Shown: one piece after another, positions 12,633-25,500 of the stretch
Layout of the letters: each line of letters starts with the position of its first letter
How positions within the stretch are numbered: the first letter of the stretch is position 1
Assembly: GCA_002104945.1 (NCBI GenBank)
Contig: MCFH01000075.1
Coordinates: 124,001-188,000 of the forward strand
Length of the DNA stretch: 64,000 bases
Origin: Piromyces finnis
Lineage: Eukaryota > Neocallimastigomycota > Neocallimastigomycetes > Neocallimastigales > Neocallimastigaceae
Reading direction: 5' to 3'
The notes under the pieces: model-generated
What the model was told of the DNA's origin: nothing
What the model saw: the letters and a program-made list of their open reading frames with translations, nothing else
The model's database searches: none
Position numbers and translations under genes: made by a program

Positions 12633-15563
12633 TCACTTAGCAACCGGTGTGGTAGTACCTACTGGAGTTACAGTGATAGCTGGTACAGTATCTGATGAGT
12701 TACTAGGATTAGATGATGAAGAACTTGTAGCAGCTGCGGCAGCTGCAGCTTCTAATTGCTTTTCTTTTTGAAGACGTTCATATTCTAATTGTTGTTGTTG
12801 TTGAAGAATACGATGTTGTTGCTGACGAATTTTTTTAGCAAACGCCATATCAGCTTGATAACATGAACTTGTTGGTCTTGTACGATGACGAACCAAAGCG
12901 TCACCTCTAGCAAACTTACGTTTACATATTTTACACTGATATGGTCTTTCCTTACTATGGATTCTTTGATGACGAATCATATCATGTTTACGACAAAAAG
13001 CACGTTTACATTCTGGGCATTCAAAAGGACGTGAATTTTCATGACTTCTTTCATGAGATTGACGATGACATGGTCTAGAGAAGGACTTTACACATCCAGG
13101 ATAAGTACATGGATACTTCTTTTTTGCACGCTTCTTTACTAACTGAATATTTGAATTGAGATTAAAAGATAGCGGTTTTAACAATGGTGAATTTAAACTA
13201 TTTGGCACTGAAATGCCCAAAGAAGCTGGACTTAACATGTCAATATTTGGGGTATTACCAAGCTTTATGGTTGGAATATCATGGTAATCCATCTCTTCAC
13301 TGGGATTTATATTGCCATTAGGATAGGTAGTAGTATTTTGTGGAACTAAAAAGCCATTGGTATCCATTGCACTTGCTTCTGCCTTTTTTACTTTGACGTC
13401 CATAAATTCACTATTTTCTGAATTTACATTAGCTTTGGTACTATCTATTTCAACTGCTTTACTTTTATTTGAACGTCTTCCTTTCTTCGCTGTTGCCTTT
13501 GTTGTTTTAGTAGTTTTTGACTTTGAACCTTTTTCATTATCTGTAGCTCTAGCAGCTTTTGTATCTAATTTAATACCTGCCATACTCACAAGAGTAGGCA
13601 TTTGTATTTTAGTTGCAAGCATTGCAGATGGATTATTTAACATCATATCAGAATACTCTTTTAATATTTGAGTGGTTGGACTACATTTTGGTGGTAATAA
13701 TTGAGCTTCAGCATTACATGTATTTTTCTCTATTTTTTCTTGCTTTATTACTGAAGTCATATTGGCAACTGCATTATCATTGAAAGGAACTTTATTCATT
13801 TTATTAGCAGAGAATGGTAATTGTGATGTAGCACCACCAAATGAAGATGTCGCTGTATTTGGTGAAGGTGTAGTATTTGGTGTTATTAAAGCTGGATCAA
13901 GACTATCTGTTATTTTTACAGTATTAATCTTTGGATTGGTGTTTAAAAACGATGAGCCTTCAACTGGTATGGGTTGATTTGTAAATGGTGCATTTTCAAC
14001 TGGCTCAATATCAATACTAGATTCTTGAAGCAAAGGAGAAGGCTTAATTGTACTAGAATCATTCTTTATAAGAAATCCAGAAGAAATTTCTTCTAATGCA
14101 CTTCTTTCCTTTCCCTGAATTCTTTGAATCTTTGGAATTGGACCATAAGGATAATTCATAACACCTAACTTACGCTTTTTATTTATAAAGTAAGCTGGAT
14201 TAGTTTGGTTTATCAAACCTTTGGAATATGCAACAGCATAACGTGGATCCATAAGTAATGGAGAGGTAGTCTTTTTTCTTAATGTACCAGCTACTTGTTC
14301 CGGAAGACATGGAGAATCATTCAAAGTAATAATGGGTTGTTCACCTACATAGGGAGAATTCAATGGTATTTGAGATTGTTCATTTATAAATGGTGAATCT
14401 TTGATCGTTAAAGGAGCTACGGATTCAGGTAAGAATGGAGATTGATTTAAAGCTACATTATCTTGATCAGTAAGATATGGAGAATTCATTAAAAGAGGTG
14501 ATACTTGATTTAAAGAAACATTATCTCCGGTTTTTAATAAATCTGAACTATTAATATCATTGATAAAGCTTGTTGATGAACCCGCAATATTTGGATCTAT
14601 TTCATTATACACCATAGAGGAATCAACTTCATAACCTTCATCTGGTTTTTCCATTAAAAATGGAGACTGTACATCATACATTCCGGTGTTATATAATGGT
14701 AAAAGACTACTAGTAGTTGCTTGTTCATCTTGTATTGGTAAGAGAGGTGAATTAACAATTGGATCATCTAAATAGTTGTAAGAGGAAGGATAAATATCTG
14801 TTATAGCTGTATCTTCACCATTTGGTGAAAAAAGAGCTAATTTTTTCATTGGTAAATTTAATGCAGGTGAAAAAACTGTAAGATTATTTTCATTTTCTAA
14901 AGTCGTTGCAATTTGTTTATTAATACCATTTTGAGTCATGAAATAATCTGAGCATAAAAGAGGACTACTTTCAACCATTGTATCCAATGAATCAGCTGAA
15001 GGTTTGTATATATTCTTTAATTTAGAAGATCCATTAGTACGAGTGTGTGGAGGAGTAGATGGAGGTGTAAATTCAAAAAGTGGAGATGAAACTCCACTTG
15101 TAGCCATAGTAGAGCTATTTAAGTAAGAATATGTTGGAGTAGAAAACATTGGATGAAGAAATGGGGTTTGATTCATTGGGGATGGAATTGAATTCTTTAT
15201 ATTATTACGAACTGGATTATTAAGTAATACATTATTGAATGGTATTGTATTATTTACTGACAGCTTGGAAGTATCTTGTTTAAGTGGAGCAATATTAGTA
15301 TTGGTTAATGAATCATTTAATTGGCTTTCATCAATATTCATAAGACCTTGATTTTGGGTTTCCATAGGATTTTGGAAAATTTCATTATATAAAAGGGAAA
15401 TATCATTGTCAGCCTCTTCCCCTTGTTCCTGTAAAAAATTCATTTTTCCTTGTTCCCCATTTGAAAGTGGTTGTATTTTTATGTATGGAATATTGTTCAT
15501 TTCTTGCTTTTTTTGACTAAATGGTGGTGTAAGTATTGTTTTATTGTTTTGATTTAAAATCAT
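12633..15563 (-). CDS. Swi5/Ace2-type zinc-finger transcription factor
   Basis: Single exon, 976 aa, ATG at 15563. The DNA-binding region is near the C-terminus (residues 819-901). Finger 1 uses C819, C824, H837, H841; finger 2 uses C849, C852, H865, H869; finger 3 is C2HC with C877, C880, H893 and a final C901. This layout, with the third finger containing FARGDALVRHR, is like yeast Swi5/Ace2 and also Crz1. Basic stretches before the fingers (KKRAKKK) and at about residue 680-705 are nuclear-localisation candidates. After the fingers come Gln, Ala and Ser runs. The first 800 residues are disordered and rich in Ser-Pro sites, including about five repeats of NSPYL/DSPFI type around residues 350-430. 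In Swi5/Ace2, Cdk phosphorylation of S/T-P sites controls nuclear entry; similar control is inferred here. Target genes are unknown. Confidence 0.85.
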   Translation of the reverse strand: MILNQNNKTILTPPFSQKKQEMNNIPYIKIQPLSNGEQGKMNFLQEQGEEADNDISLLYNEIFQNPMETQNQGLMNIDESQLNDSLTNTNIAPLKQDTSKLSVNNTIPFNNVLLNNPVRNNIKNSIPSPMNQTPFLHPMFSTPTYSYLNSSTMATSGVSSPLFEFTPPSTPPHTRTNGSSKLKNIYKPSADSLDTMVESSPLLCSDYFMTQNGINKQIATTLENENNLTVFSPALNLPMKKLALFSPNGEDTAITDIYPSSYNYLDDPIVNSPLLPIQDEQATTSSLLPLYNTGMYDVQSPFLMEKPDEGYEVDSSMVYNEIDPNIAGSSTSFINDINSSDLLKTGDNVSLNQVSPLLMNSPYLTDQDNVALNQSPFLPESVAPLTIKDSPFINEQSQIPLNSPYVGEQPIITLNDSPCLPEQVAGTLRKKTTSPLLMDPRYAVAYSKGLINQTNPAYFINKKRKLGVMNYPYGPIPKIQRIQGKERSALEEISSGFLIKNDSSTIKPSPLLQESSIDIEPVENAPFTNQPIPVEGSSFLNTNPKINTVKITDSLDPALITPNTTPSPNTATSSFGGATSQLPFSANKMNKVPFNDNAVANMTSVIKQEKIEKNTCNAEAQLLPPKCSPTTQILKEYSDMMLNNPSAMLATKIQMPTLVSMAGIKLDTKAARATDNEKGSKSKTTKTTKATAKKGRRSNKSKAVEIDSTKANVNSENSEFMDVKVKKAEASAMDTNGFLVPQNTTTYPNGNINPSEEMDYHDIPTIKLGNTPNIDMLSPASLGISVPNSLNSPLLKPLSFNLNSNIQLVKKRAKKKYPCTYPGCVKSFSRPCHRQSHERSHENSRPFECPECKRAFCRKHDMIRHQRIHSKERPYQCKICKRKFARGDALVRHRTRPTSSCYQADMAFAKKIRQQQHRILQQQQQLEYERLQKEKQLEAAAAAAATSSSSSNPSNSSDTVPAITVTPVGTTTPVAK

Positions 15564-18500
15564 GATATTAATATTTAATTTTTTTGTCTATTTTATTTTA
15601 TTTTTAATAAAAAAATAAATAAAATTCAAAATTCAATATGTTATGTTTATTAATAACTATTGTATTCCTATTATTCCTTGACACTTGTACTTTAATATTA
15701 TTATTTTAAATGATATTTAAATGATATTCAATATCTATTAGTCTAATAAGTCTAAAATTTATATTTATAAAATATGGTTCTATTTAATAATGTGCGTATG
15801 GCTAAAGCGTTCAACATACAATTGGAATGTTAATGTTTGTATATAATATACAAATGAAATTTAAAAATTCAACGACATAAATTAAAATTTATTTGTTGTA
15901 TTAGTTATTAATGTAATATATAATATTTTATATTTTATAATAATTTTGGTTTCCAAAATATACGTTTTTTTTATTTTTCTTATTGCTTTATTATTACTAA
16001 AATGGTATGAATTAATTTATTTTTCTTTTAATTGAATAATATTATTTAAATATTTTATTAATAATTATCATCAATCAATAGATTGACAATTTTTTATTAT
16101 TTAAATACTATTCTTTTTTGGATATTAATTGATATTAATTAATAATCAGAAAGGAATATTATTTGTTTATGCTTTTTTTTCTTGGTTTATTTTGTTTGTT
16201 TTTAATATTGTATTGAATGATTTTTCTTAATAAAAAGCAAAATTCTATAAAAAATTTTTAAAATTAGTTTATTGCTATAAATATTTTAAATGCAACATTA
16301 TTTCTTTTCCTTACTTTTAGTATATTTAATTTTAAAAAGAATAGAACTCTTTTACAAGTTCTTAGTTCATGAAGAAAAAAAAACTAATTTATATATATTG
16401 TAACAAAATAGTTTCTAAATTTTAATAAAATTTGAAAAAAAAAAAAAAGCCTATTATAAGGAAAAAATATTTTTATATATATGTAAAAAAAATTATCAAT
16501 TTTTCTTACTATTTATTTACCCAAAGTAACTTTATCCAATAAAAATGCTGATATTCTCAATTGATAAATAAATCTAATAATATTTACACTTTTACTATTA
16601 AATATTTTACAGTTTATTATAATTTTAATATATATAAAGATTTAAATATTGATTTATTTCATTATAATAGTAATATATAAAGAATTAAAAAATAAAAAAT
16701 TGCAGTTTATTTATTATAATCTAATTATATGAATAATTGAAATGGCAATTTATTTTATTATAATTTAATATATAAGTAACAATTCATTACTATTTATGAT
16801 ATTAATAAATGTAATGAATTGAATTTATAAAAGAAAATTTATACTTTGGATTTAAGAATTAAAAAATAAGTTTATTTCAATATATAATAGAAAATATTGT
16901 ATTATATAAAAACTACATATTATTGCATATATAACTTTTGAAAGATGACTAGTTTATTATTTAATAAATTATTATTATATTAAGAATTATATTGAATATA
17001 TATTATTTATTTACATTTATAAATTAATCTACGATGGAAATATATAATTTTACATAGTTGTAATTTAATTAAATAAATCGAATTTAATATAACAATATAT
17101 TAATAGTTAATTTTCATATAGTATGAACTAATTTATTTATTGTTATATTAAAATAAATAAAAATTTAAATATTGATAAATTTATAATCCATATAAAATAA
17201 TATATTTTTATATTTTTATTTATTTTATCTAATTTATTCTTATATATATTATTTATTAATTAACTATTTATATCAATATATATATTTATTCAATTATTAT
17301 ACATATTCATTATAAATATATTAAATAATGTTGTTATAAATAATATTTATATTATACAATATATTTATATATTATTTAACTATATTCATAGTAATAAAAT
17401 TAATTAGTAAAAGTTTTTTTTAATGAATAATAGGGTTTAATATAATTTGATAAAAAATAAATTTATATTTCTGCAATTCAACTATATTGATATAATATAT
17501 TATTTATATGTCTATATTATACGTTATTTTATAATGTTTCAACAAAAAATTATTCATTATAATTTTTAATGGTAGGACAGACGAAATAAAAATAAAAACA
17601 TATTGAAACATACTATAATAAAGCAAGTAATTATAATAATAATATAATTATGTTTTATGTTTTTTTTTATTGTATTAAGCATAATAAAGTATTTAAAGTA
17701 TAATTAATACGAAGTGAATATAAGATAAAATAAACTAGAATAAATTAAAAAGCAAAAACTTTTTTATTTTATTATAAAGTTTAAAAATGAAAAGAATGTT
17801 GTGATTAAAAAGTAGGGAAAATGAATTATGTAGAATGAATGGTTTAGCTTACTTTAAAAAATTATTTATTAGCCTAACTTTTCTTAAAAAAAAATATATT
17901 AAGGAGGGTAAGTAGTAGTCATAAATTATATTTAATATTATAATATATATAATTATTTAATTTATTATTTTATTTATATATAGCTATTGAATATAAATTA
18001 ATACATAAAATAGCTTTATAAAAATAAATTAAAAATTTTTAATTTGTACAACCTATTGAATAAAGTAATATATTTATATTAAATATTTATATTAAATATA
18101 CGGAATGTATTGAATAGAATAGACTTTATATATATACTTATAGATCAAGCTGATACAAAAAGAACTAAAATTTTTAGTATTTAACTTTCCCACTAATACG
18201 AAAAAAAGGTGCTTATTACCTCCCTCATCATAGTATTATTAATTATTTTAATATTATAATCATTAAAGATATGTATTTCTTTCTACATTGTCATTATATA
18301 GATAATTAAAAAAATAAAAAAGAATATTTTTAAAGGATTTTGGGTATAGCATTATAAATTTTTATATGAAACAGTAATGATGTTGCTAATAATAATAATA
18401 TTAATTATGCATGTTCATTATATAGTAACTTTTTTAGTTTCTATTTGACTATATAAATTTTTTGATAATAGTAATTTGTTATTTCTTATTTTACTCTATT

Positions 18501-21315
18501 ATTATTTAGAGAGATTAAATGCTTTTCATTTAATTTTAATATAAATTTATTTATACTTTTTTTTAATAGTAGTATTCAGTAATTATGTTAATATAATGAT
18601 CAAATAATTATCATATAAAAAATAATGTATTTATATTTTCATTTATTTATAAAAAATAAGAATAAATATTTAAAGTGAACTTTACTTAAAATATTCTAAG
18701 AAAATCAACTTAAAAAAACAACCTTTAAAGGTTTTGATAAAAAATCAACTAGAAATAAAACAGAGTTTTATAAATAAAATCTATATAAATTAAAATATTT
18801 TTTATTTTTTTTATTAATTTTGAAATTATTTTTAATAATATTTAAAGTTTATAATTAGTATTAATATAGAATTCTATTTAAATTAAATACTAAATAATTT
18901 TATATAAATTAAACTTTACTACCAAAAAATTATTTATTAATATTATTACAATATGTTATATATATTTCAATTTATTGTTATATATTATTTTTGTAATCAT
19001 TGATTTAATTAAATATATTAAAATATTAAATTAAAAATTACTAAACACAGTAATTCAATTTGATAATAAACAAAAACATTTTTTATTTCCATTAGAATTA
19101 ATAATATAACACATAAAAAATTAATTAATAAATTTTTTTAAGGCTTAAATATATTAATGTAATAACTTAAATCCTATTATTTACATTAAATCTTAGACTA
19201 ATATTAATTAGGGGGCTTTGTATATATAAAATAGAATGTATATAATATAATTTATAATAATGTACAAAATAAAAAAAAGAGATATTAAAAAATGAAAAGA
19301 TTTATTAAACTATTCTATAAATTTTTTATTATGAATAGTGCATTGATTCTAATAATAATATATTGCTTTTGATAAAGATATAATATTTATATACTATTTC
19401 TTTTATTGTAATAACCAAAAACCTAAATATACAATGAAAAAAAAAAAAAAAAACTCATAGCATAAAACTAGAGAATGAAAATTGCGTAGTATCAATTCAT
19501 AAAAACAATGAATTATATAGGATGAACAAATAGCATGATCTAAAAAATAACAAAAAACTATTGATTTATGGTTGTTATTTCTATATTATTACTGTTTAAT
19601 GAAATAGAAACTAATTGGAAAAAATTAAAAGGTAAAATGACTTTTTTTCTCTTTTATATAAATAAAATATTCAAAATATAATTTTATTTTATATTGAGCT
19701 TAACTTATAATAAGAGTAATTTGACAAAAAAGAATATTTTTGTAATTTTTGTAATAGATTAGTATTCCTACTTTTTTAAAAGAAAGGCTAAAAAGTTGAA
19801 TAAAAGAAAATTAGAAATAATAGGAATAATAACAAGGACAGGCAATAATTTTTATTCATCCTTTTAATTTATTTATTAATAGATTAGTGATTATTTATTT
19901 AGTCATTTAATTATTCATTCATTTAATTATTCATTCATTTAATTATTTTATTATTGATTTAATGCTTTATTTATTAAATTATTTATTCATGCATTTAACT
20001 ATTTATTATGCTAATTATTTATTTGTTCAGTTTTATCCCTATTGTCTAATTTACTTTTATTCATTTAGTTATTCCTTATATTTATTTAAGTATATACTCA
20101 TTTAATTAGTATATTTATTTATTAAAGTATTTATTCATTCATTAAGATTATTATTGGTACCTTACAATTTAATTCCTTCCTAATTTTTCTCGTCACAAAT
20201 GACCTTCAAAAAAACAAAGCTTTCCTTGCCTTATTAATTGGAGTCAAAAAAAGGCTAATTCAATAGATTAAAAAAAATTAATTTAAATTTAATCTAAGTA
20301 AATTAAAAACAATTATCCATAAAAATTTTTATTATTAACAACGTGATATATTTAATAGATCCTAAATTTATTATTCACTTCATTGTAAATGATATAGAAC
20401 TTTACCATTTTAATAGGATTTCAACATAATTACATAATATTTATATTTTATTTTTTCTCCTCTTTTACATTAGCTCCAACAATCTTATAATAGAGTTATT
20501 TTGAAGAAATGAATGCGTATTAATTAGCATAATAATTTGTACTTTTACTGATCAATGAATTTTCCACATTTTAATTTATATCAATAATTTTAATTATTCA
20601 ATAGAATGCTAATATATTATAATATAATTATTGGCATTTAAATTGATATAAATTGATTTGAAAATTGAAAATAAAATCAAAAAAGGAAACTAATAAATTA
20701 AATTTGACAAAGTTTGATTTATATAAACGTATTATAACGTAATTCAATGTAATAAGAAATATAAACTATTATATTAAATCATTTTAAAAAAAAAACAATT
20801 AAACATCATATACAATATATATATATTTTATCAGTAATTAAACAAATTTCATATTAAAATGTAAAAGTTATTTTTAATAGCATTGATTTCATATAATGGT
20901 AACATTAATTAATAATTTATATGATGATAGAATAAAAATTATCAGGTACGTACTGAAAATTTTAAGCTTTTTTTTTTTAGTTAAAAACATAACAAAAAAT
21001 GATTTGCTAGTGTGTGTTTGGAAATTTTTTAATTTAGTAAACTATCTAAAAAAGGAAATAAAATGAATAACAAAATTTTTTAAAGTTTTCTTTTGTAAAA
21101 ATAATATTAAATAGAATTCAAAAAGAATATGAAGTTATATATACAAAATATATGGTAAATTCAATAAAAATTTTAATTATACAAAATATATGGTAAATTC
21201 AATAAAAATTTTAATCATATTTAATTCTTTGAAATATTTAATATTAAATATTAAGAGGAATAAAAATAAAAGGAATAACCACCACATTTATAGGTTAATA
21301 AATAGAAATGAAAAT
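15564..21315. other. Gene desert of about 5.7 kb, extremely AT-rich
   Basis: I find no ORF with coding character, no tRNA and no recognisable element. Contents include dense ATTTA/TATA-like words, imperfect TTTAATTATTCATTCA repeats at about 19880-20150, and a 38-bp tandem duplication at 21141-21178/21179-21216 (unit starting ATACAAAATATATGG). Short GC-richer points such as 15795-15830 contain only micro-ORFs. Confidence 0.5.
21141..21216. repeat. 38-bp tandem duplication
   Basis: Two adjacent near-identical 38-bp units, each beginning ATACAAAATATATGGTAAA. Non-coding. Confidence 0.85.
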
Positions 21316-21475
21316 TTATAAGGCGAAAGGAATTAGAATACTACTTTTATTTAGTATCATAGAATGTGCCACTATTACATCAAAATTTTTAATATCATAT
21401 AAATTTGAATAATCATTACCATATTCTTCATCAACTTCATCAAATTTTTTATCAATTTCATCAACTACAATAATT
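21316..21475 (-). pseudogene. Orphan coding-like fragment (Asp/Glu-rich), possible last exon or relic
   Basis: The minus strand reads about 53 residues of non-repetitive protein-like sequence, including EIIVVDEIDKKFDEVDEE, then YGNDYSNLYDIKNFDVIVAH and a stop. A plausible acceptor (TATATATTAG) precedes it at 21477-21478. No upstream exon could be assembled in the next kilobase, and I do not recognise the family. It is either the end of a decayed gene or a gene I cannot piece together. Confidence 0.3.
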
Positions 21476-22562
21476 TCTAATATATATAAAAATAATATTT
21501 TTTCAAAATTTAAAATAATATATATTTATATTAAAAGTGGTATTTTTATTAATTAATAAGATTTAAATATATATAAAATTTTAATATTTGGTGTAACATT
21601 AAATTTTTACACAAAATCTTAAATATAATAGTTAACATTATTGAAAATTTTATATATCAATATCCTTAAATTAGATTTATTATGAAAAATAATAAAAATA
21701 TAAACTGTACCACTAAGAAAAATATTTATAATAGTTTTATAAGAATACAAAAAAAAAAGTGGATATAATAAAAATTATAAAAGTCAATGCAATTTAAAAA
21801 AATAATAAAAGAATCATTATTGATGACAAAAGAAAAAAAGTTGAATAAAAATAATATTATAAATAGACTACTAATTGAATAGTTCATTAATACTATTTTT
21901 AAAAATTAAAAAATAAATATTAATCCCTAACCTTTTTGTCAATCTAACCCATTTAATTATTAAACGTTTATCCTTTTAAGAAGTATTATACTATTACAAT
22001 AATTACACAATTATTATAATTTGTTTCTTAAAAACAAATAAGATATAACCCTATTTAAGACAGAAAACTAAGTACATATATGAAAGGGAAATACAATAAG
22101 ACAATTTGAATTGCATACCATAATGGAAAAAAAAAGAAATGAATAACTTTAAAAAAATTTTATAATAAAAGTGAAATATACCAATATTCGAGATTTAATT
22201 TAAATAGGAATATATATCTATATATGTATATATAGTTATTATTTATTATCTATAAAAACTGATAATGGATTGGAAATAATAATAATAATAAAGTATGAAT
22301 TAATAAGATAGCCTTATTTTTTAAAATTTTCTTTTATTTTAAATTATAGATTATGGATATTATCTGTATACGATGTTGATTTTATTGCGATTTTATTATA
22401 ATCCAATTTTCAGGATTATTTTAATTCTAACGTTCATCGTTAGTAGGGTACTACAAAATTAAAATAAATTCTATAAATAAAAAAGGGGAAAAAATGTAAT
22501 TTCTTCTCCTTATATAAATAAATTTATTAGTTCTTTCTTTTCTTTTTTTTTTTTTTTTTATT
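21476..22562. other. AT-rich intergenic region downstream of the helicase gene
   Basis: No gene supported. Contains simple AT-rich sequence, a TATATATCTATATATG block near 22210-22230, and a T-tract directly after the helicase stop codon. Confidence 0.45.
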
Positions 22563-25500
22563 TTAATAATAATTACTTCTTCCTTGTTTCTTAAATGTTG
22601 TAGAGGTAGTGGAAGAAGTGGTGGATGATTTTGGAACAAGGTTAAGTAAATTTTTAAATTCATTAGATTTTGTTCTGTTGGTGGTGTTAAGGGAAGCTTC
22701 TGTTGAATTTGCTGATTTAATAGATGAATTAGATTTGCCCCATGGGGAAGAAGGTGGAAGTGAAGAAGATGTGGATTTTTTACCCCATGCTGAAGTTGAA
22801 TTAGAAACGGGTACTGTCTTTGTACTCTTTGCTGTATTACCATTGCCCAAACTTGGAAAGTCATCCTTTGGTTTTGATTTTGATCCAAGGCTTGGGAAAT
22901 CATCCTTTGGTTTTGATTTTGATCCAAGACTTGGAAAATCATTCTTTTTAAAGGAAGTAGGTAATGATGAAGAAGATGAGGCAATCGAATCCTCCTTTAA
23001 ATAATCTTTTAATAAAAGGTCTTTATCAATACCTTTGACATACTTTTCATAATATTTGTTTTGTGTATTTTTAGCATTATTATTGGTATTGATATTAGCT
23101 TCTTGACCTTCTTCTGTATCAACGGTACTGAAACTTTCTTGACTATAGGCACTATTTTGACTATTAACACGTGAATTCATAAAACTATTTTGACTGTTGG
23201 CGCGTGATCCCATAAATCCTGATTGACTATGACTACGAGAACCCATGAGATTTGAATTTTGATAAGGTGGGCGACTTCCAGATCCAGTTCTGTTGAAGGC
23301 ATTATTAGAATTGTTAACGCCGTTAAAGTTTCCACCGTTTAAAGAGTTTATCATTTCATTTTGACTTGGATAAATATTGACAGGAATAGCTTTATTATCT
23401 GTTTGATATTGATACCATTTGTATTTATGAAGACACTTAACTTCTCTGGCATATTGAATAAGACTGGACCAACTATCGTTGGAAAGTAAAGTTTGGGTAT
23501 CTCCCAAGACAAAGAGTGAACTACAAGCACGAGTAATGGCTACATTCATACGACGAATATCAGCTAAGAAACCAATACCATGATTATGTTGGTCTGAACG
23601 AGTGTTAGATGAGGAACGTACACAAGAAAAGAAAATAATATCTTTTTCTTGACCTTGGAAACTATCTACAGTATTGATTTCAATATATTTCAAAATTGTT
23701 TTACCAAAGAGATGAATAAAGTGTGATCTTAATTTACGAACTTGACCACGATAAGGAGTAACAATACCTAATTTATAGGCAAAAATAATTTCTGGGTAAC
23801 TGAAACAAAGACTACGAATAATTTGTGCAATGGCTCCTACTTCAGCTTCATTTACCAAGGATATACCTCTATCACGATTAAGACGTTCTTGACCCTTGAC
23901 ATCTAAGAAAAGGAAAGGTGGGAATCGATGATTTGGATCATTATGCCATGGTCGAGTACGTTTTTCTAACATTAATTCATGATCTTGTAATTTGTTTTCA
24001 TAAAAGTATTGACGTGGGAACTGACTGATCATAGGATGCATACGGTACTGAACATTTAACATTTTTACTATGTCTGGGCGACAATTTTGGATACGTTTAA
24101 AAAGACTTTGTTCATAGAGGTAGTCTTGTGCTACTTTTGAAATAATGGTTGGTGGTAATTGATTTGGATCACCAATAAGAATTGCATGTTTAATACGGTG
24201 CTGTAATGGAATAAGTGTAGTTAATTCAGAAGCTTGACCAGCTTCATCAATAATAATAGTAGAATAATTATCCCAATAGTCAATAAGGGCACTTTGGGTA
24301 CTAATAGAAAGAGTAGTTAATACTACATTTACTTGCTCGAACACTTTGTGTTTTGAATTAATAATAATTTTAGAAAGATTTAAATTATTATCGATGGTAC
24401 GAAGACATTGAATATAATCTTTGAGATAGGCACTCTTACGACTCTCGGCTAATTTTAATTCATTACTTAAAAAGTTTACAGAATCTTGATCAATTTTACC
24501 GGTTTTAATAAATATTTCATATTCTTTGTTTAAATCCTCCATAATTGTGGCCATTTTACGCTGAAAATATACTAAATTTTTAGCAAGATCAGTTAATTCT
24601 TCATTCTGATAGGAAAGAACCATTTTTTCATTGGCAAGTTCATCTATTAAATTATCAGTAGCAAGAACATCCAAAGAAAGATCCTTACAGTCTTCACTAA
24701 TATCACTAATACCATATCTAAGAATAGGTAATTTTACTAATTGATCTGAGGCTTTAATACCCATTTTAAGTCTTCGTGCAATTTCATCACAGGCAGCATT
24801 ACTTGGCGTACAAACTAAGATTTTTGGACTGCTTTCACTGTATGATAATTTTTTTAATATTTCGTTAATAAGAACTAATACTGTTTTAGTTTTACCAGTA
24901 CCTGGTGGACCTTGAATTAAAGAAAAACCATTATTCTTTTGCATTACTAAATCAACTGCTTCTGCTTGAGATTTATTTAATTCATAGTCTTTGATTACCT
25001 TTTCAATATAATCAGGACGATTACTATAGTTCTTTTCTATTGTTGGATTGAAAATAGATTTTCTAAGTGGGGATTTAATAATTAATTCCATAACTAGAAA
25101 CTCTCTTCTGAGGGTAATTAAGGTAAAAAGTTTAATACAACGCCAGCTAGTATTTACATTAAAAAAGCGTGAATTTTCTGGTAGAAAACCACTACACTTA
25201 AAACTAACTTCATGTTCTTTATTAAAAGTAGCATTAATTTTATTACTTTGGAAAAAGGATTGTGTTGGTGTTTCTAATACTCTTACTAATATAGAATCTT
25301 CTAATGAATACATATTATCTCCTTGATAAAGAACAAGTACATCATTTACTAAGAATTTTCCTTCACAGTATTTTGAGGATCCTGTCAATAAGATTTCGTG
25401 TTCTTTAAATTATAGTTTTATAAAGTATAATTTATTGTTATGATTGTATTAGAGAAATAACAGAGAAATGAATTAGTTTTAACACTACTACAAATATTCT

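Noticed and set aside
22451-23004. Long ORFs overlapping the helicase C-terminus
   Set aside because: Out-of-frame shadows of the repeat-rich helicase tail; the helicase frame carries the conserved motifs.
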